DNA of 24,870 bases from positions 1-24,870 of IMG/VR virus record IMGVR_UViG_3300028590_000085; one strand, written 5' to 3'. This document shows positions 1 to 7,155 of this stretch, in pieces. Each line of letters opens with the position of its first letter. The first letter of the stretch is position 1. Below the pieces are notes generated by a model that saw nothing but the letters and a program-made list of their open reading frames with translations, searched no databases and had not been told where the DNA came from. This DNA is from a virus. The translations under genes were made by a program, and so were the position numbers.

Positions 1-41
1 TCTTTATGTCTTTATAACTTTCAATGAAAAGCAAAAGAGTT

Positions 42-70
42 GCAGCAGCGCTGTGCCACAGCGCTGCTGC
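42..70. repeat. Perfect GC-rich inverted repeat (hairpin)
   Basis: A 29-nt perfect inverted repeat has 14-nt arms around one central base; as RNA it would be about a 12-bp stem with a 5-nt loop. The arm reads GCAGCAGCGCTGTG. A T-run follows about 13 nt after the 3' arm, which is too far for a classical intrinsic terminator. It could still end a gene lying to the left of the window, or be a protein-binding palindrome. Confidence 0.6.
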
Positions 71-121
71 CAGCTCAGCTACTTTTTTAAGTCATAAAGA
101 CAAAGACACAAAGACACTTTG

Positions 122-139
122 AGACGCTAAAGCGTCTTT
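122..139 (+). terminator. Short hairpin with T-tract, possible weak terminator
   Basis: AGACGCT and AGCGTCT form a 7-bp stem separated by AA and followed by TTT. The T-tract is short. The surrounding bases carry repeated AAAGACA units (about 107-117), so this may simply be a degenerate intergenic repeat. Confidence 0.3.
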
Positions 140-142
140 CAG

Positions 143-517
143 GTGTCCTGAGTGCCTAAGTCTTTTTAAAGGCTGTGCCTTGCATAGCTTTGGCGTTTGC
201 CTTTTCGGGTTTTCGAACGCCTGGGCCTGACCGGGTCCGAGCGCCCACGGCAGCCCCAACCCAAAAACAGGCGCAACAGCGTCCAAGCGGCTTGTTAATG
301 AGCGTAGCGAATTACAAGGGCGCGATCACCCTTCACGGGTAGTTATGGCGCCAGGACGGGCGTTTTTCGACCGTTCGTCGGACGGCTCCAGTCCGCAGGA
401 AGGTTAGCCAGCCCTTCGGCCGGTTTTCACGTCGCGTGCCAAGCATGGCACCGTGACTCCATGGGTCAGGACCACACGCCTGATCTCCGACATCCGCTAC
501 TACCCGAAGGACTGCTC
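143..517. other. Non-coding, hairpin-rich stretch
   Basis: No convincing gene is visible. The only open frame here, on the reverse strand near 92-286, has no ribosome-binding site and an unnatural composition. Several short palindromes follow one another, for example TGCCAAGCATGGCA near 440-452 and CCAGCCCTTCGGCCGG near 409-424. This may be the leader of the small genes starting at 518, a structured RNA, or intergenic DNA. Confidence 0.4.
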
Positions 518-922
518 ATGTTCGCAATCGAGAACGTCAAGTCTGGCCGCGCCAGAAGCACGCCGGCTCAGTCACGTCATCGCAACCTCTACGACGGCAT
601 GCGCGCTGGGTGCAACTGCCACCTCAACACCGTCCACGTTGACGCGATTCCCAGCGCAGATTCAAGTACTTGGACGCGACGATTGCAACGACTTCTTCAT
701 CGGCATGAGCGCCATCCGGGACGAAATTACCCCATAAAAATCAAAGGCTTAGCTAAGACTTCCGCAATGTTGGCAGCGCTTGAAGCATGTCGTGACGCTA
801 GGATTCGTCGCAGCACCCGTATATCTACGCGGGACCACTCAGCGCAGGATCACTTTCCGGCAAGGCATGTCCTGAACCCTGGTACCTATACAAGTGCATC
901 AGCCTTACGGAGCCGCCTGTGA
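518..922 (+). CDS. Small hypothetical protein, possibly degraded
   Basis: A 134-residue frame starts with ATG preceded by AGGA at 6-nt spacing. Its stop overlaps the start of the next frame (GTGA), which is the main support for translation. The N-terminal half looks protein-like, but the second half is rich in Arg and His, and another frame across about 650-737 reads equally well. It could therefore be a frameshifted remnant or a spurious frame. I recognise no family. If real, it would form a two-gene unit with the small membrane protein that follows. Confidence 0.28.
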   Translation: MFAIENVKSGRARSTPAQSRHRNLYDGMRAGCNCHLNTVHVDAIPSADSSTWTRRLQRLLHRHERHPGRNYPIKIKGLAKTSAMLAALEACRDARIRRSTRISTRDHSAQDHFPARHVLNPGTYTSASALRSRL

Positions 923-1089
923 AACCCAAACTCAACCTGCTTGAGAGCATCTTGAAGCTCATCGAGACCATGGACGCTCACCCCATCGGAGCAGCCTTCT
1001 TCATTCGCCTCGTCACGGTGTGCTTGGGTAGCCTTGTCATTGCAGCCGTGGGAGCGTTGTTCAAGAGCTTGATGAGCCAGCTGTTTTGA
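919..1089 (+). CDS. Small single-span membrane protein (56 aa)
   Basis: The frame starts with GTG, which overlaps the TGA of the preceding frame (GTGA), and has GGAG six bases upstream. The 56-residue product has an amphipathic N-terminal helix (about 3-18) and one clear hydrophobic segment at about residues 24-48, followed by a short Lys/Ser/Leu/Phe tail. It has the size and hydrophobicity of a small phage or toxin-type membrane peptide, but I cannot assign a family. Known roles for such peptides include holins, minor coat proteins of filamentous phages and type I toxins; choosing among them would be a guess. Confidence 0.45.
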   Translation: MKPKLNLLESILKLIETMDAHPIGAAFFIRLVTVCLGSLVIAAVGALFKSLMSQLF

Positions 1090-1121
1090 TGGTCTGCTCT
1101 CCGGCCGTCAACCTGACCGAG

Positions 1122-1173
1122 TAGTTCATGCTTGAACTATCCTCCCGAGGGCAGATATTTCATGCTTGAAATA
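1122..1173. repeat. Two tandem hairpins with the same TGCT loop and different stems
   Basis: TAGTTCA-TGCT-TGAACTA (1122-1139) and TATTTCA-TGCT-TGAAATA (1156-1173) are both perfect 7-bp stems with an identical 4-nt loop. They share TTCATGCTTGAA and differ at paired positions in a compensatory way. They lie directly downstream of the small membrane-protein frame. They could be a tandem operator or an RNA element. Confidence 0.55.
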
Positions 1174-1179
1174 GTCCGG

Positions 1180-1210
1180 AACCGTCTAAGAAGGTACAAA
1201 TTAGACGGTT
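1180..1210. repeat. Perfect 10-bp stem-loop
   Basis: AACCGTCTAA (1180-1189) pairs perfectly with TTAGACGGTT (1201-1210) around an 11-nt loop. No T-tract follows on either strand, so an intrinsic terminator is unlikely. It is the third hairpin in an 90-bp cluster. Confidence 0.5.
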
Positions 1211-1236
1211 GCTGGAGCACTGAAGGCGCATTCGCA

Positions 1237-1282
1237 CCGTTGAGGCCCAGATACCTCCAGCATGCACCCGTTGAGGCCCAGA
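1237..1282. repeat. 15-bp direct repeat, 31-bp period
   Basis: CCGTTGAGGCCCAGA occurs at 1237-1251 and again at 1268-1282. The 31-bp start-to-start distance, close to three helical turns, would put two protein sites on the same face. Only two copies are visible, so an iteron array is not established. Confidence 0.45.
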
Positions 1283-1579
1283 GGTGAAAAAGCCGCACGG
1301 ATGCAGAGTTCAGCATCAACACGGTACTGACACCTTAGAGCCTCACCAGCGCTGTGCAACCTGGCCGAGGCTTCCGCCATTGGGAAAATGGAACATGTCT
1401 CCGGTACTGGGGCTTTGCGGGGGCTCAGATTCCGCGAGCCTGCTCGCCACGAATTCCCAAACCCCCATCCCAGCCTGCTCGCGATCACCCCAGATCGAAC
1501 CACCACCTAGATAGAAACAGAGACCCAGAAATTATTAGGCCCGCGCTATCCCGCGATTTTGGGTCAATCGCCTCACAGC

Positions 1580-2635
1580 TCATGACTGCTGAGGCAACTC
1601 GCCTCGGGATGACATTTCGCTGATTTCATCAGTTGCTGCGGCCCACATTTTGTGAAGCGCAGCTTTTAATGTGTCTTCGCCCTTGACGCTAAGGATGGCG
1701 TCGAACTGCTTCAGCCTTGTGAACAATCTCAAGCCGCGCGCTGTTAAACGAAATTCTCGATTGTCCTCGTGATCCGCGACGAAGTTGCCATCAATCAACT
1801 TCATTTCCTGAATGTCCGAAAGAGGCTCCGTGACAACCCGAAAGCTTCTCCCATCTTCTGGGATATCAAACTTCAGATAGGCTGACATAGCGCGAAGTGT
1901 TTCTACGTCGAGTCCCCTCTTAAACTCGCCACTCTCCTCTAGATGCTTCAACACCGCCCACTCTATGGCGCCGATTCCTTCCGGAACGGTCTTGTCCGTA
2001 TCCAAAAGATCAAACAATTGCTGGATAATGGTTGCTGAACTTATCGTCTGCTGCAACAGGTAGCGGCCTCTTCGTCTGGCGTCTTCGATCTGCCCGGACA
2101 AATCATTAAGCTGGCCTGCCCGTGTTGCCGAAATTGCTTCAGCCTCCAGGCGCGAAGCTTCCGCTGCCTCTTTAAGTGCTTCACTCAGATTGCGCTGCTC
2201 ATTGGCTTCGTCGCGCTCGATTGTCAGTTTCCCCAGTTCCGAGCGCAACCGGATGTTCTCCGACTTCAACTCATTCGATTGCTCAAGCGTGAGGGTGACG
2301 GTACCGTCGATACTGCGTCGGTCGTCCTCTACTCCCTTTTGCTGCAGGCGCCACCACTTCGAAACCCATCGTGACGGCCTCGGCAACGCGAACAAGTAGA
2401 GGGCAGTGGTCAGCGCGGGCAGCAATACACCGTTGACGGCGATGGCCCACGCATCTGGAAAGCAAATCTGTTTTATCAGTGTGATCGTCTCAACTGCGGG
2501 CGTCTTCGAAAAAAGCAGTACGAAGAACTTGTAGTTCCACAACGACCACGAAATCACGAACGTGCTGATCAGCGGACTCGACAGGCGCTCGTCTATGACA
2601 CTTCCCAGCGTCTTGCTGATGTTGTCCCAGCTCAT
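1580..2635 (-). CDS. Two-TM, coiled-coil membrane protein; candidate exclusion/defence gene
   Basis: A 351-residue protein. Hydrophobic segments at about 22-43 and 62-84 predict a two-span N-terminal membrane anchor; the SPLISTFVISWSLWNYK stretch resembles an N-terminal two-TM module I recall from many uncharacterised bacterial proteins. A long charged coiled coil follows (about 115-190), then a mixed helical/beta region (about 220-315) with a winged-helix look ending in FRLTARGLRLF. ATG lies two bases after the stop of the upstream gene, with GAGGAG nine bases before it, so the two are coupled. It is transcribed against the late genes, as lysogenic-conversion genes often are. A role in superinfection exclusion or phage defence is inferred from architecture and location only; no catalytic motif is visible. 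Confidence 0.8.
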   Translation of the reverse strand: MSWDNISKTLGSVIDERLSSPLISTFVISWSLWNYKFFVLLFSKTPAVETITLIKQICFPDAWAIAVNGVLLPALTTALYLFALPRPSRWVSKWWRLQQKGVEDDRRSIDGTVTLTLEQSNELKSENIRLRSELGKLTIERDEANEQRNLSEALKEAAEASRLEAEAISATRAGQLNDLSGQIEDARRRGRYLLQQTISSATIIQQLFDLLDTDKTVPEGIGAIEWAVLKHLEESGEFKRGLDVETLRAMSAYLKFDIPEDGRSFRVVTEPLSDIQEMKLIDGNFVADHEDNREFRLTARGLRLFTRLKQFDAILSVKGEDTLKAALHKMWAAATDEISEMSSRGELPQQS

Positions 2636-2637
2636 GG

Positions 2638-2973
2638 TCAGAACTCCTCGAACGTTGAACGTGGCTCTTGTGGGACGTGCCGCTGGAAGACCCAGAAGTC
2701 CTCTTCAAGCAGACCAGTAATCACCTCCTGCTCGATGCCGCTATCGTCCATGTTGTCGCAGCCGTTGTAGACGCTCCAGCTGTACTTGTAGTGCAGGTGG
2801 ACCATGTCACCTTGGTACTCGACGTGGGTGATCTCTGGGTCAACAACGTGCGCTCGCGGATTCATCAAGTCGAAGTCCATTGCGTCCTTCAACAGACTCC
2901 CTGACCTCATGAAGACGCTACGCATCTCGTCCTCATCCTCAAGCGCCGCAATCCGAATCGGTCCATCGTCCAT
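2638..2973 (-). CDS. Small acidic hypothetical protein, first gene of the reverse cassette
   Basis: A 111-residue protein when begun at the ATG encoding MDDGPIR, which has AAGGAGG eight bases upstream. The longer frame beginning nine codons earlier with TTG would place the ribosome-binding site inside the gene, so I reject it. It is strongly acidic, with Asp/Glu clusters at the N terminus and around NMDDSGIEQE, and ends in RSTFEEF. No membrane segment is visible. I do not recognise the family. Its tight spacing with the membrane protein suggests the two act together, for example as regulator or partner and membrane effector, but this is inferred. A TACGAT element just upstream suggests expression from a host-type promoter. 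Confidence 0.8.
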   Translation of the reverse strand: MDDGPIRIAALEDEDEMRSVFMRSGSLLKDAMDFDLMNPRAHVVDPEITHVEYQGDMVHLHYKYSWSVYNGCDNMDDSGIEQEVITGLLEEDFWVFQRHVPQEPRSTFEEF

Positions 2974-2999
2974 GGCTACTCCCTCCTTGTTGACCTCCA

Positions 3000-3005
3000 A
3001 TCGTA
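3000..3005 (-). promoter_or_regulatory. TACGAT, putative -10 of the reverse cassette
   Basis: On the reverse strand TACGAT lies 11 nt before AAGGAGG of the acidic-protein gene. The same TACGAT-9..11 nt-AAGGAG arrangement precedes the reverse-strand genes starting at 22411 and 23575. TACGAT matches the key T, A, A and T of a sigma-70 -10 box. I see no good -35. Confidence 0.5.
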
Positions 3006-3035
3006 ACGAAACGTGAGGCCAAGGCGCGCCCCGTG

Positions 3036-3079
3036 TAAATACGTCTTTCAGAGAGCGGCGCGAAGACCGCAGGGAGACG
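3036..3079 (+). promoter_or_regulatory. Late-gene element 1: TAAATAC plus leader hairpin
   Basis: TAAATAC (3036-3042) is followed by an outer stem CGTCT (3042-3046)/AGACG (3075-3079) with an inner GCGG (3055-3058)/CCGC (3067-3070). GGGAGA, the likely ribosome-binding site of the gene at 3084, lies at the edge of the outer 3' arm. This is the first of six clear copies and marks the start of the structural region. Confidence 0.6.
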
Positions 3080-3083
3080 ATTC

Positions 3084-3395
3084 ATGTGTGGTGGTGGACC
3101 CAAAGGCCCTAGTGCAGCAGAACAGCAAGCGCAGGCAGAAGCGAACGCAGCGTTGATCCGTGCAGAGACGGACAAGATCAAGGCAGAGCAGGAGATCGAG
3201 AAGCAGAAGCAGGCTGACAAGGTCATGGCCGACAACAAGGCCATGGCACAAGCAGACCAGCAGAAGAAGCAGCGTCAGTTGACTCTGTTGGGCGGCATCC
3301 TCGGTGAAGACGAGGACGAAACGCCGCTCGACAGCACGCTCACCGACAGAAAGAAGTCGAAGAAGAAGCCGCTACTGCAGCAGCTTGGGGAGTAA
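3084..3395 (+). CDS. Small charged helical phage protein, first late gene
   Basis: A 103-residue protein with a Cys/Gly-rich start (MCGGGPKGP), then a long charged helix (about 11-65) rich in Ala, Gln, Lys and Glu, and a Lys-rich tail. The start ATG sits five bases after the hairpin of element 1, with GGGAGA upstream. The N terminus resembles those of small internal or head-associated proteins of T7-like phages. I cannot assign a defined role. It is the first gene of the portal block and ends six bases before the portal start. Confidence 0.8.
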   Translation: MCGGGPKGPSAAEQQAQAEANAALIRAETDKIKAEQEIEKQKQADKVMADNKAMAQADQQKKQRQLTLLGGILGEDEDETPLDSTLTDRKKSKKKPLLQQLGE

Positions 3396-3401
3396 GCCGC
3401 A

Positions 3402-5063
3402 ATGGCAGGCTCCTACCAGGAACCCTCGGAGAAGGGTAAGTCGGTCGTTTCTCAGTTCGACAAGCTGAAGGCGATCCGGTCACCGCTCGATCGCGAGTAC
3501 CGCGAGTGCTACGAGTACACCAAGCCGTTCCTCGGCATCGGCTTCGACGAAGGAACGGACGGCGACGGCTACCTCAACGCCCACACGGCCAAGTCCAAGC
3601 AAGCCAAGCTGCTCGACAGCACGGCAACGGACGCCGTGCGGATGCTCGCAAGCTCGGTGCTTTCGAGTCTCACACCGCCCAACACGCTCTGGTTTGACCT
3701 CGCTGATGGATCACGGGTCGATGACGACCTCGACCAGGAGTCGAAGGAGTGGCTGAAGAACGCAGCCAAGCGCCTGCACACGCTCATCCACTCGTCCAAC
3801 TACGACAACGAGGCCATGACCTTTGTCGAGCACATGGTCATCGCCGGCATCGGTGGCATCTACATCGAGGAAAAGAACGGAAAGCTCCGCTTCGAGAACT
3901 GGCCGCTCAATCACCTGTACGTGCAGGAGACCCTGAACCTCGGCTACATCGACACCGTCTACCGCCAGTTCTACTACACGGTCCAAGAGGCTGTGTACGA
4001 GTTCGGACTGAACGCGCTGCCGCAGAAGATGCGGGAGGCCTACGACCAGAACCCGCATGACGTGACGCCTCATCGCTTCGTCGTGGCGATCCGTCCACGC
4101 ATCAAGAACGGCAAGCAGTCCACCGGAAACACCGCACGCAATCTGCCATGGGAGTCCATCTGGGTCAGTGGGTGCGGCTGCGTCGTCCGAGAGTCAGGCT
4201 TCCACGAGATGCCTGTCATCGTGCCCCGCTGGCAGACCATTCCAGATACCGACTACGGGCGCGGACCAGTCTCCGACGCTCTTCCCGACATCAAGACCCT
4301 CAACAAGGTCACGGAGACCTACCTGCTGAACATGGACATGCACGTAGCTGGCATGTTCAAGGTCAAGGACGACGGGGTCATCAACCCGAACACGATTCGC
4401 TTTGGTCCGCGCCGCTTCATTCCAGTGAGCGACATGGACAACATCCAGCCGTTGCAGACAGGTGGCGACATCAACTTCGCGGTCAACCAGATCGAGTCCC
4501 TACGGTCCAACATCAAGCAGATTCTTCTGGCGAACAGGCTCAGCTTCGACAAGGCGATTCAGACCGCTACAGAGGTTCAGACCAGGAACAACCAGGTCCG
4601 CCAGATTCTCGGCCCGATCTTTGCCCGCATGCAGTCAGAGTTCCTGACTCACCTCGTTGAGCGCTGCTTTGGCTTGGCGCTTCGCGCTGGGCTGTTCCAG
4701 CCGATCCCAGAGGGGCTCCGTGGCCGTGAATTCGAGATCGACTACCGCTCTCCGCTTGCACGCTCCCAGAAGATGCAGGAGGTCGAACAGGTCGATGTCT
4801 TCATGGCTGCAGCAGCCAAGCTGGGCGAAGTCCAAGGGGCGATCACCTCGCCAGTCATGGACCTCATCGAGTTCGATTCGATGCTTCGCTCCTACGCAGA
4901 GCAGTTGGGAATCGACCCCGCACTGGTGAACGACGAGAACGCAGTCAAGAAGCTGCGCCTCCAGCGTCAGCAAGCACAGCGGGCAGCAGCCGAGGCAGAG
5001 CAGCAGCGCATGGCTCAAGAACAAGCGGCTAGCCGCCCACAGCAACCAGGACTCTTCGAATGA
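3402..5063 (+). CDS. Portal protein (head-tail connector)
   Basis: A 553-residue protein matching the T7 gp8-type connector in size and position, before scaffold and capsid. In this family twelve copies form the ring through which DNA enters and leaves the head and to which the tail attaches. The N-terminal part carries DSTATDAVRMLASSVLSSLTPP, the pattern I associate with podovirus connectors, followed by a mixed alpha/beta core. The C terminus is helical and Gln/Ala-rich (about 505-553), as expected for the barrel end. GGGGAG lies nine bases before ATG. The stop overlaps the next start (ATGA). Confidence 0.93.
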   Translation: MAGSYQEPSEKGKSVVSQFDKLKAIRSPLDREYRECYEYTKPFLGIGFDEGTDGDGYLNAHTAKSKQAKLLDSTATDAVRMLASSVLSSLTPPNTLWFDLADGSRVDDDLDQESKEWLKNAAKRLHTLIHSSNYDNEAMTFVEHMVIAGIGGIYIEEKNGKLRFENWPLNHLYVQETLNLGYIDTVYRQFYYTVQEAVYEFGLNALPQKMREAYDQNPHDVTPHRFVVAIRPRIKNGKQSTGNTARNLPWESIWVSGCGCVVRESGFHEMPVIVPRWQTIPDTDYGRGPVSDALPDIKTLNKVTETYLLNMDMHVAGMFKVKDDGVINPNTIRFGPRRFIPVSDMDNIQPLQTGGDINFAVNQIESLRSNIKQILLANRLSFDKAIQTATEVQTRNNQVRQILGPIFARMQSEFLTHLVERCFGLALRAGLFQPIPEGLRGREFEIDYRSPLARSQKMQEVEQVDVFMAAAAKLGEVQGAITSPVMDLIEFDSMLRSYAEQLGIDPALVNDENAVKKLRLQRQQAQRAAAEAEQQRMAQEQAASRPQQPGLFE

Positions 5064-5296
5064 ACGACAACAAAGTGACGCCGCAGACGTACGCCGCGGC
5101 TTTCATCCACAACCCAGCCGGTGCCGCAATCCTTGAGGTACTGCACCGCCTGTACTACGACACCGACGCGTTCGACGCGGACCCCTACGTCCACGCTCGA
5201 AACGCCGGCCGCCGCGATGTGGTTCGCCACATCCTCATCAAGCTCGGGCAAGCCGAGAACCCACCACAACTAGAAGAAGGAAACGAACCTCAATGA
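5060..5296 (+). CDS. Bbp19-like small phage protein
   Basis: A 78-residue protein located between portal and scaffold and overlapping both by four bases (ATGA at each junction), so translation is coupled. The pattern of a helix from FIHNPAGAAILEVLHRL, an Asp/Pro segment (FDADPYVHA), then an Arg-rich helix (GRRDVVRHILIKL) resembles the Bbp19 family, named from Bordetella phage BPP-1 and found at the same position in related podoviruses. I know of no established biochemical role. The assignment rests on recalled motif similarity and synteny. Confidence 0.82.
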   Translation: MNDNKVTPQTYAAAFIHNPAGAAILEVLHRLYYDTDAFDADPYVHARNAGRRDVVRHILIKLGQAENPPQLEEGNEPQ

Positions 5297-6036
5297 GCGA
5301 AGAACTCAACCAAGCAGATACCGCATCCGCGCCTGCTGAAGTAGAAGATCAAGCGGAGACACAACAGGCTGCCGAAGCAGCTCCACCGGCCACACCAGAG
5401 ACGCCAGCCGATCCGCTGTCCCTTGTTCCGAAGAAGTATCGAAACGCCGACGGCACTGTAGACATGGACCGTTTCGTCAAGGGGCACTTGGCTCTGGACA
5501 AGATGCTCGGGAAGCGCTCGATACCTGCATCGTCCGTCGAGGACTATGCCTACGACTTCGGCGACGCCTTCGAGGTCGATGAAGAGCGTACCAGCGCATT
5601 CAAGGCGGAGGCTCTGGCCAAGGGCTTCACGAAGGAGCAATACGCCTTCGCCATGGAGAAGTTTGCAGCCCACCTCCAGGAGCAAGCTCAGGCCGGCTGG
5701 ACTTCGGAAAAGACGATTGCGCACCTCAAGGAGGCCTGGGGCGATTCCTTCAAGGAGAACTCCAGAGCAGCCAATGCCGCGTTCGCCGTCTACGCGCCTG
5801 AAGACGCCGACATGAACGACCCTGTATGGGGCCATCCCGCTGTGGTCAAGCTGCTTGCACGCATCGGCGCTGAGGTCGGAGAAGACAGCGTCTCACAGCG
5901 CAAGGTCTCCAGTTCGAAGGGACCTTCAATGTCCCGCGAGCAGATCGACGAAATCCAGCGATCCGCCAAGTACATGAGTGGTGATCCAGAGGCCAACAAG
6001 ATCGTCACTGACTGGTACGCAGCGAACTTCAAGTAA
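5293..6036 (+). CDS. Capsid assembly scaffolding protein
   Basis: A 247-residue acidic, mostly helical protein placed directly before the major capsid gene, as T7 gp9 is. The first 50 residues are low-complexity (Glu, Ala, Pro, Gln). A conserved-looking segment follows with LSLVPKKYRNADGTVDMDRF, then helices, and a short basic end. Scaffolds of this type direct procapsid assembly around the portal and then leave the shell. Its start overlaps the Bbp19-like gene. An intrinsic terminator lies 22 bases after the stop, which would separate its transcript from the capsid transcript. Confidence 0.88.
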   Translation: MSEELNQADTASAPAEVEDQAETQQAAEAAPPATPETPADPLSLVPKKYRNADGTVDMDRFVKGHLALDKMLGKRSIPASSVEDYAYDFGDAFEVDEERTSAFKAEALAKGFTKEQYAFAMEKFAAHLQEQAQAGWTSEKTIAHLKEAWGDSFKENSRAANAAFAVYAPEDADMNDPVWGHPAVVKLLARIGAEVGEDSVSQRKVSSSKGPSMSREQIDEIQRSAKYMSGDPEANKIVTDWYAANFK

Positions 6037-6058
6037 GCCGTTGCGACAGGCACGACTC

Positions 6059-6082
6059 AAGCCCTCCTAGCGAGGGCTTTTC
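6059..6082 (+). terminator. Intrinsic terminator after the scaffold gene
   Basis: AAGCCCTC (6059-6066) and GAGGGCTT (6072-6079) form a perfect 8-bp stem with a 5-nt loop, followed by TTC and within a TTTTCT run. It lies between scaffold and the capsid promoter element, so upstream transcripts should stop, fully or partly, here. Confidence 0.85.
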
Positions 6083-6100
6083 TACGTCTACGTGGCCCCG

Positions 6101-6143
6101 CCAATAAATACCCGGTCACACCCAGCAAGGACACGCCTATTGG
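6101..6143 (+). promoter_or_regulatory. Late-gene element 2: TAAATAC before the capsid leader
   Basis: TAAATAC (6105-6111) sits inside CCAATAAATACC. CCAATA (6101-6106) can pair with TATTGG (6138-6143), a longer-range stem than in the other copies. The loop contains CACACCCAGCA, similar to the CACAACA of other copies. The capsid start is about 120 bases downstream. Confidence 0.6.
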
Positions 6144-6154
6144 CCCCATGAGTT

Positions 6155-6186
6155 GGCGATGACATCGCCCTCCGAATAGCTCGGAG
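6155..6186 (+). promoter_or_regulatory. Two back-to-back hairpins in the capsid mRNA leader
   Basis: GGCGAT-GAC-ATCGCC (6155-6169) is immediately followed by CTCCGA-ATAGC-TCGGAG (6170-6186), both perfect 6-bp stems. With the CCAATA/TATTGG stem upstream, the leader between element 2 and the capsid ribosome-binding site (AAAGGGAGG, about 6217-6225) is almost fully structured. This may stabilise the capsid mRNA. Confidence 0.55.
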
Positions 6187-6231
6187 ACACGCACTCCCCA
6201 TTCGAACAACAAAAACAAAGGGAGGCCACTC

Positions 6232-7050
6232 ATGGCTATCACTATCGACAACGCATTCATTGCGCAGTTCGGTGCAGACGTAAAGCACGCATATCAACTC
6301 GAATCGAAACTCTGGAACGCTGTTCGCAAGCGCACTGGTGTTGTCGGTTCCACCTCGAAGTTCCAGACCCTCGGTGCAGTTTCTGCGTACACCAAGACCC
6401 GCAACGCGGATCTGACGGTTCTCGAACCAGCACACGCCCAAGTCACGGTCACTCTGACCGATCACTACGCAACCGTTCTCGCCGACGACCTTGACCTGCT
6501 CAAGACCAACGTTGACATCAAGCGCGAGTACGTCAAGACCGTTTCCAAGTCCATCGCCAAGAAGATCGACGAATTGATCATCACTGCTGCTGTCGCCGGC
6601 TCCAATGCCGCTACCGCTTCCGGTGCTCTGTCTGTCGCGCGTGTCCTCGAAGTAAAGAAGATGCTCGACAACGCTGGCGTTCCAGCTGATGGCCGCGTGT
6701 ACGTGGTCGGTGCTTCGGCAATGCAAGGTCTGCTCGGAGAAACGAAGGCGACCTCCGTTGACTACACGTCAGTGAAGTCCCTGGTTCAAGGCCAGATCGA
6801 CACCTTCATCGGCTTCAAGTTCATTCAGGTTCCTGACTCGTACCTGCCGTTGAACGCGACTCCAACCCCAGACACCCGCATGTGCTTCGCCTTCCACGAA
6901 GACGCACTCGGTGTGGCTGTCGGTCAAGACCCAAAAACCTTGATCGAGTGGTCGCCTGACAAGCACGCTTGGTGGGTCAAGGCAACGCTCTCTATGGGCG
7001 CTGCAATCATCGATCCGACCGGCGTTGTTGAACAAGAAGTCGACATCTAA
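6232..7050 (+). CDS. Major capsid protein
   Basis: A 272-residue protein directly after the scaffold gene, in a separate transcription block with its own element, a structured leader, a strong AAAGGGAGG site and a terminator after it. That is the layout of the most highly expressed virion gene. The sequence has the alternating beta/alpha texture of an HK97-fold shell protein: an N-terminal helix, a beta-rich segment with TDHYATVLADDLDLLKTN, a helix around VSKSIAKKIDELI, and a C-terminal MCFAFHEDALGVAVGQDPKT stretch I recall from podovirus coat proteins. It is shorter than T7 gp10 (345 aa), so it probably belongs to a smaller podovirus coat family. Confidence 0.9.
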   Translation: MAITIDNAFIAQFGADVKHAYQLESKLWNAVRKRTGVVGSTSKFQTLGAVSAYTKTRNADLTVLEPAHAQVTVTLTDHYATVLADDLDLLKTNVDIKREYVKTVSKSIAKKIDELIITAAVAGSNAATASGALSVARVLEVKKMLDNAGVPADGRVYVVGASAMQGLLGETKATSVDYTSVKSLVQGQIDTFIGFKFIQVPDSYLPLNATPTPDTRMCFAFHEDALGVAVGQDPKTLIEWSPDKHAWWVKATLSMGAAIIDPTGVVEQEVDI

Positions 7051-7071
7051 ACCGTACCGACTCAATGACAC

Positions 7072-7100
7072 AGGGACTGCCGAAGGGGAGTCCCTTTCTT
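7072..7100 (+). terminator. Intrinsic terminator after the capsid gene
   Basis: AGGGACT (7072-7078) pairs with AGTCCCT (7089-7095), followed by TTCTT. It occupies the same place as Tphi after gene 10 of T7 and precedes the next late element at 7126. Confidence 0.8.
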
Positions 7101-7125
7101 CTGCCTCCCGGATGAATGGTCCAAA

Positions 7126-7154
7126 TAAATACCGGCTACTACAGGGAGTGGCCG
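7126..7154 (+). promoter_or_regulatory. Late-gene element 3: TAAATAC plus hairpin
   Basis: TAAATAC (7126-7132), then CGGCTAC (7133-7139) pairs with GTGGCCG (7148-7154) with one G-T wobble. The loop is TACAGGGA. The hairpin ends one base before the ATG of tail tubular protein A, so the only purine-rich ribosome-binding sequence (AGGGAG) is in the loop and 3' arm. Confidence 0.65.
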
Positions 7155-7155
7155 C

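Larger units (their letters stand above)
1090..1579. other. Intergenic region with tandem hairpins and direct repeats
   Basis: About 490 bases without a convincing gene. They contain two equal-loop hairpins (1122-1173), a 10-bp stem-loop (1180-1210), a 15-bp direct repeat (1237-1282) and a repeated AGCCTGCTCGC (1438-1448 and 1472-1482). The reverse-strand cassette ends at 1580, so a terminator for it should lie here. I see no strong one. Confidence 0.45.

Noticed and set aside
1-30. Attachment-site repeat matching the AT-rich stretch at 24672-24743
   Set aside because: The longest similarity noticed was an inverted 8-mer (AAAGTTAT), too short to support an att site.
92-286. Reverse-strand 64-residue open frame
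   Set aside because: It has no ribosome-binding site, has atypical composition and overlaps hairpin-rich DNA; treated as chance.
1237-1282. Replication iterons or CRISPR array
   Set aside because: There are only two copies of the 15-bp repeat, with no further units, no cas genes and no replication initiator nearby.
1490-1510. Possible tRNA T-arm (GGTTCGATCT on the reverse strand)
   Set aside because: The flanking bases do not pair as a T-stem, and no acceptor or anticodon arms could be found.
4635-5045. Long reverse-strand and alternate-phase frames across the portal, internal virion and terminase genes
   Set aside because: They are shadows of GC-rich real genes, with biased composition and no start signals. 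The same holds for frames such as 10799-11509 and 11621-12259.
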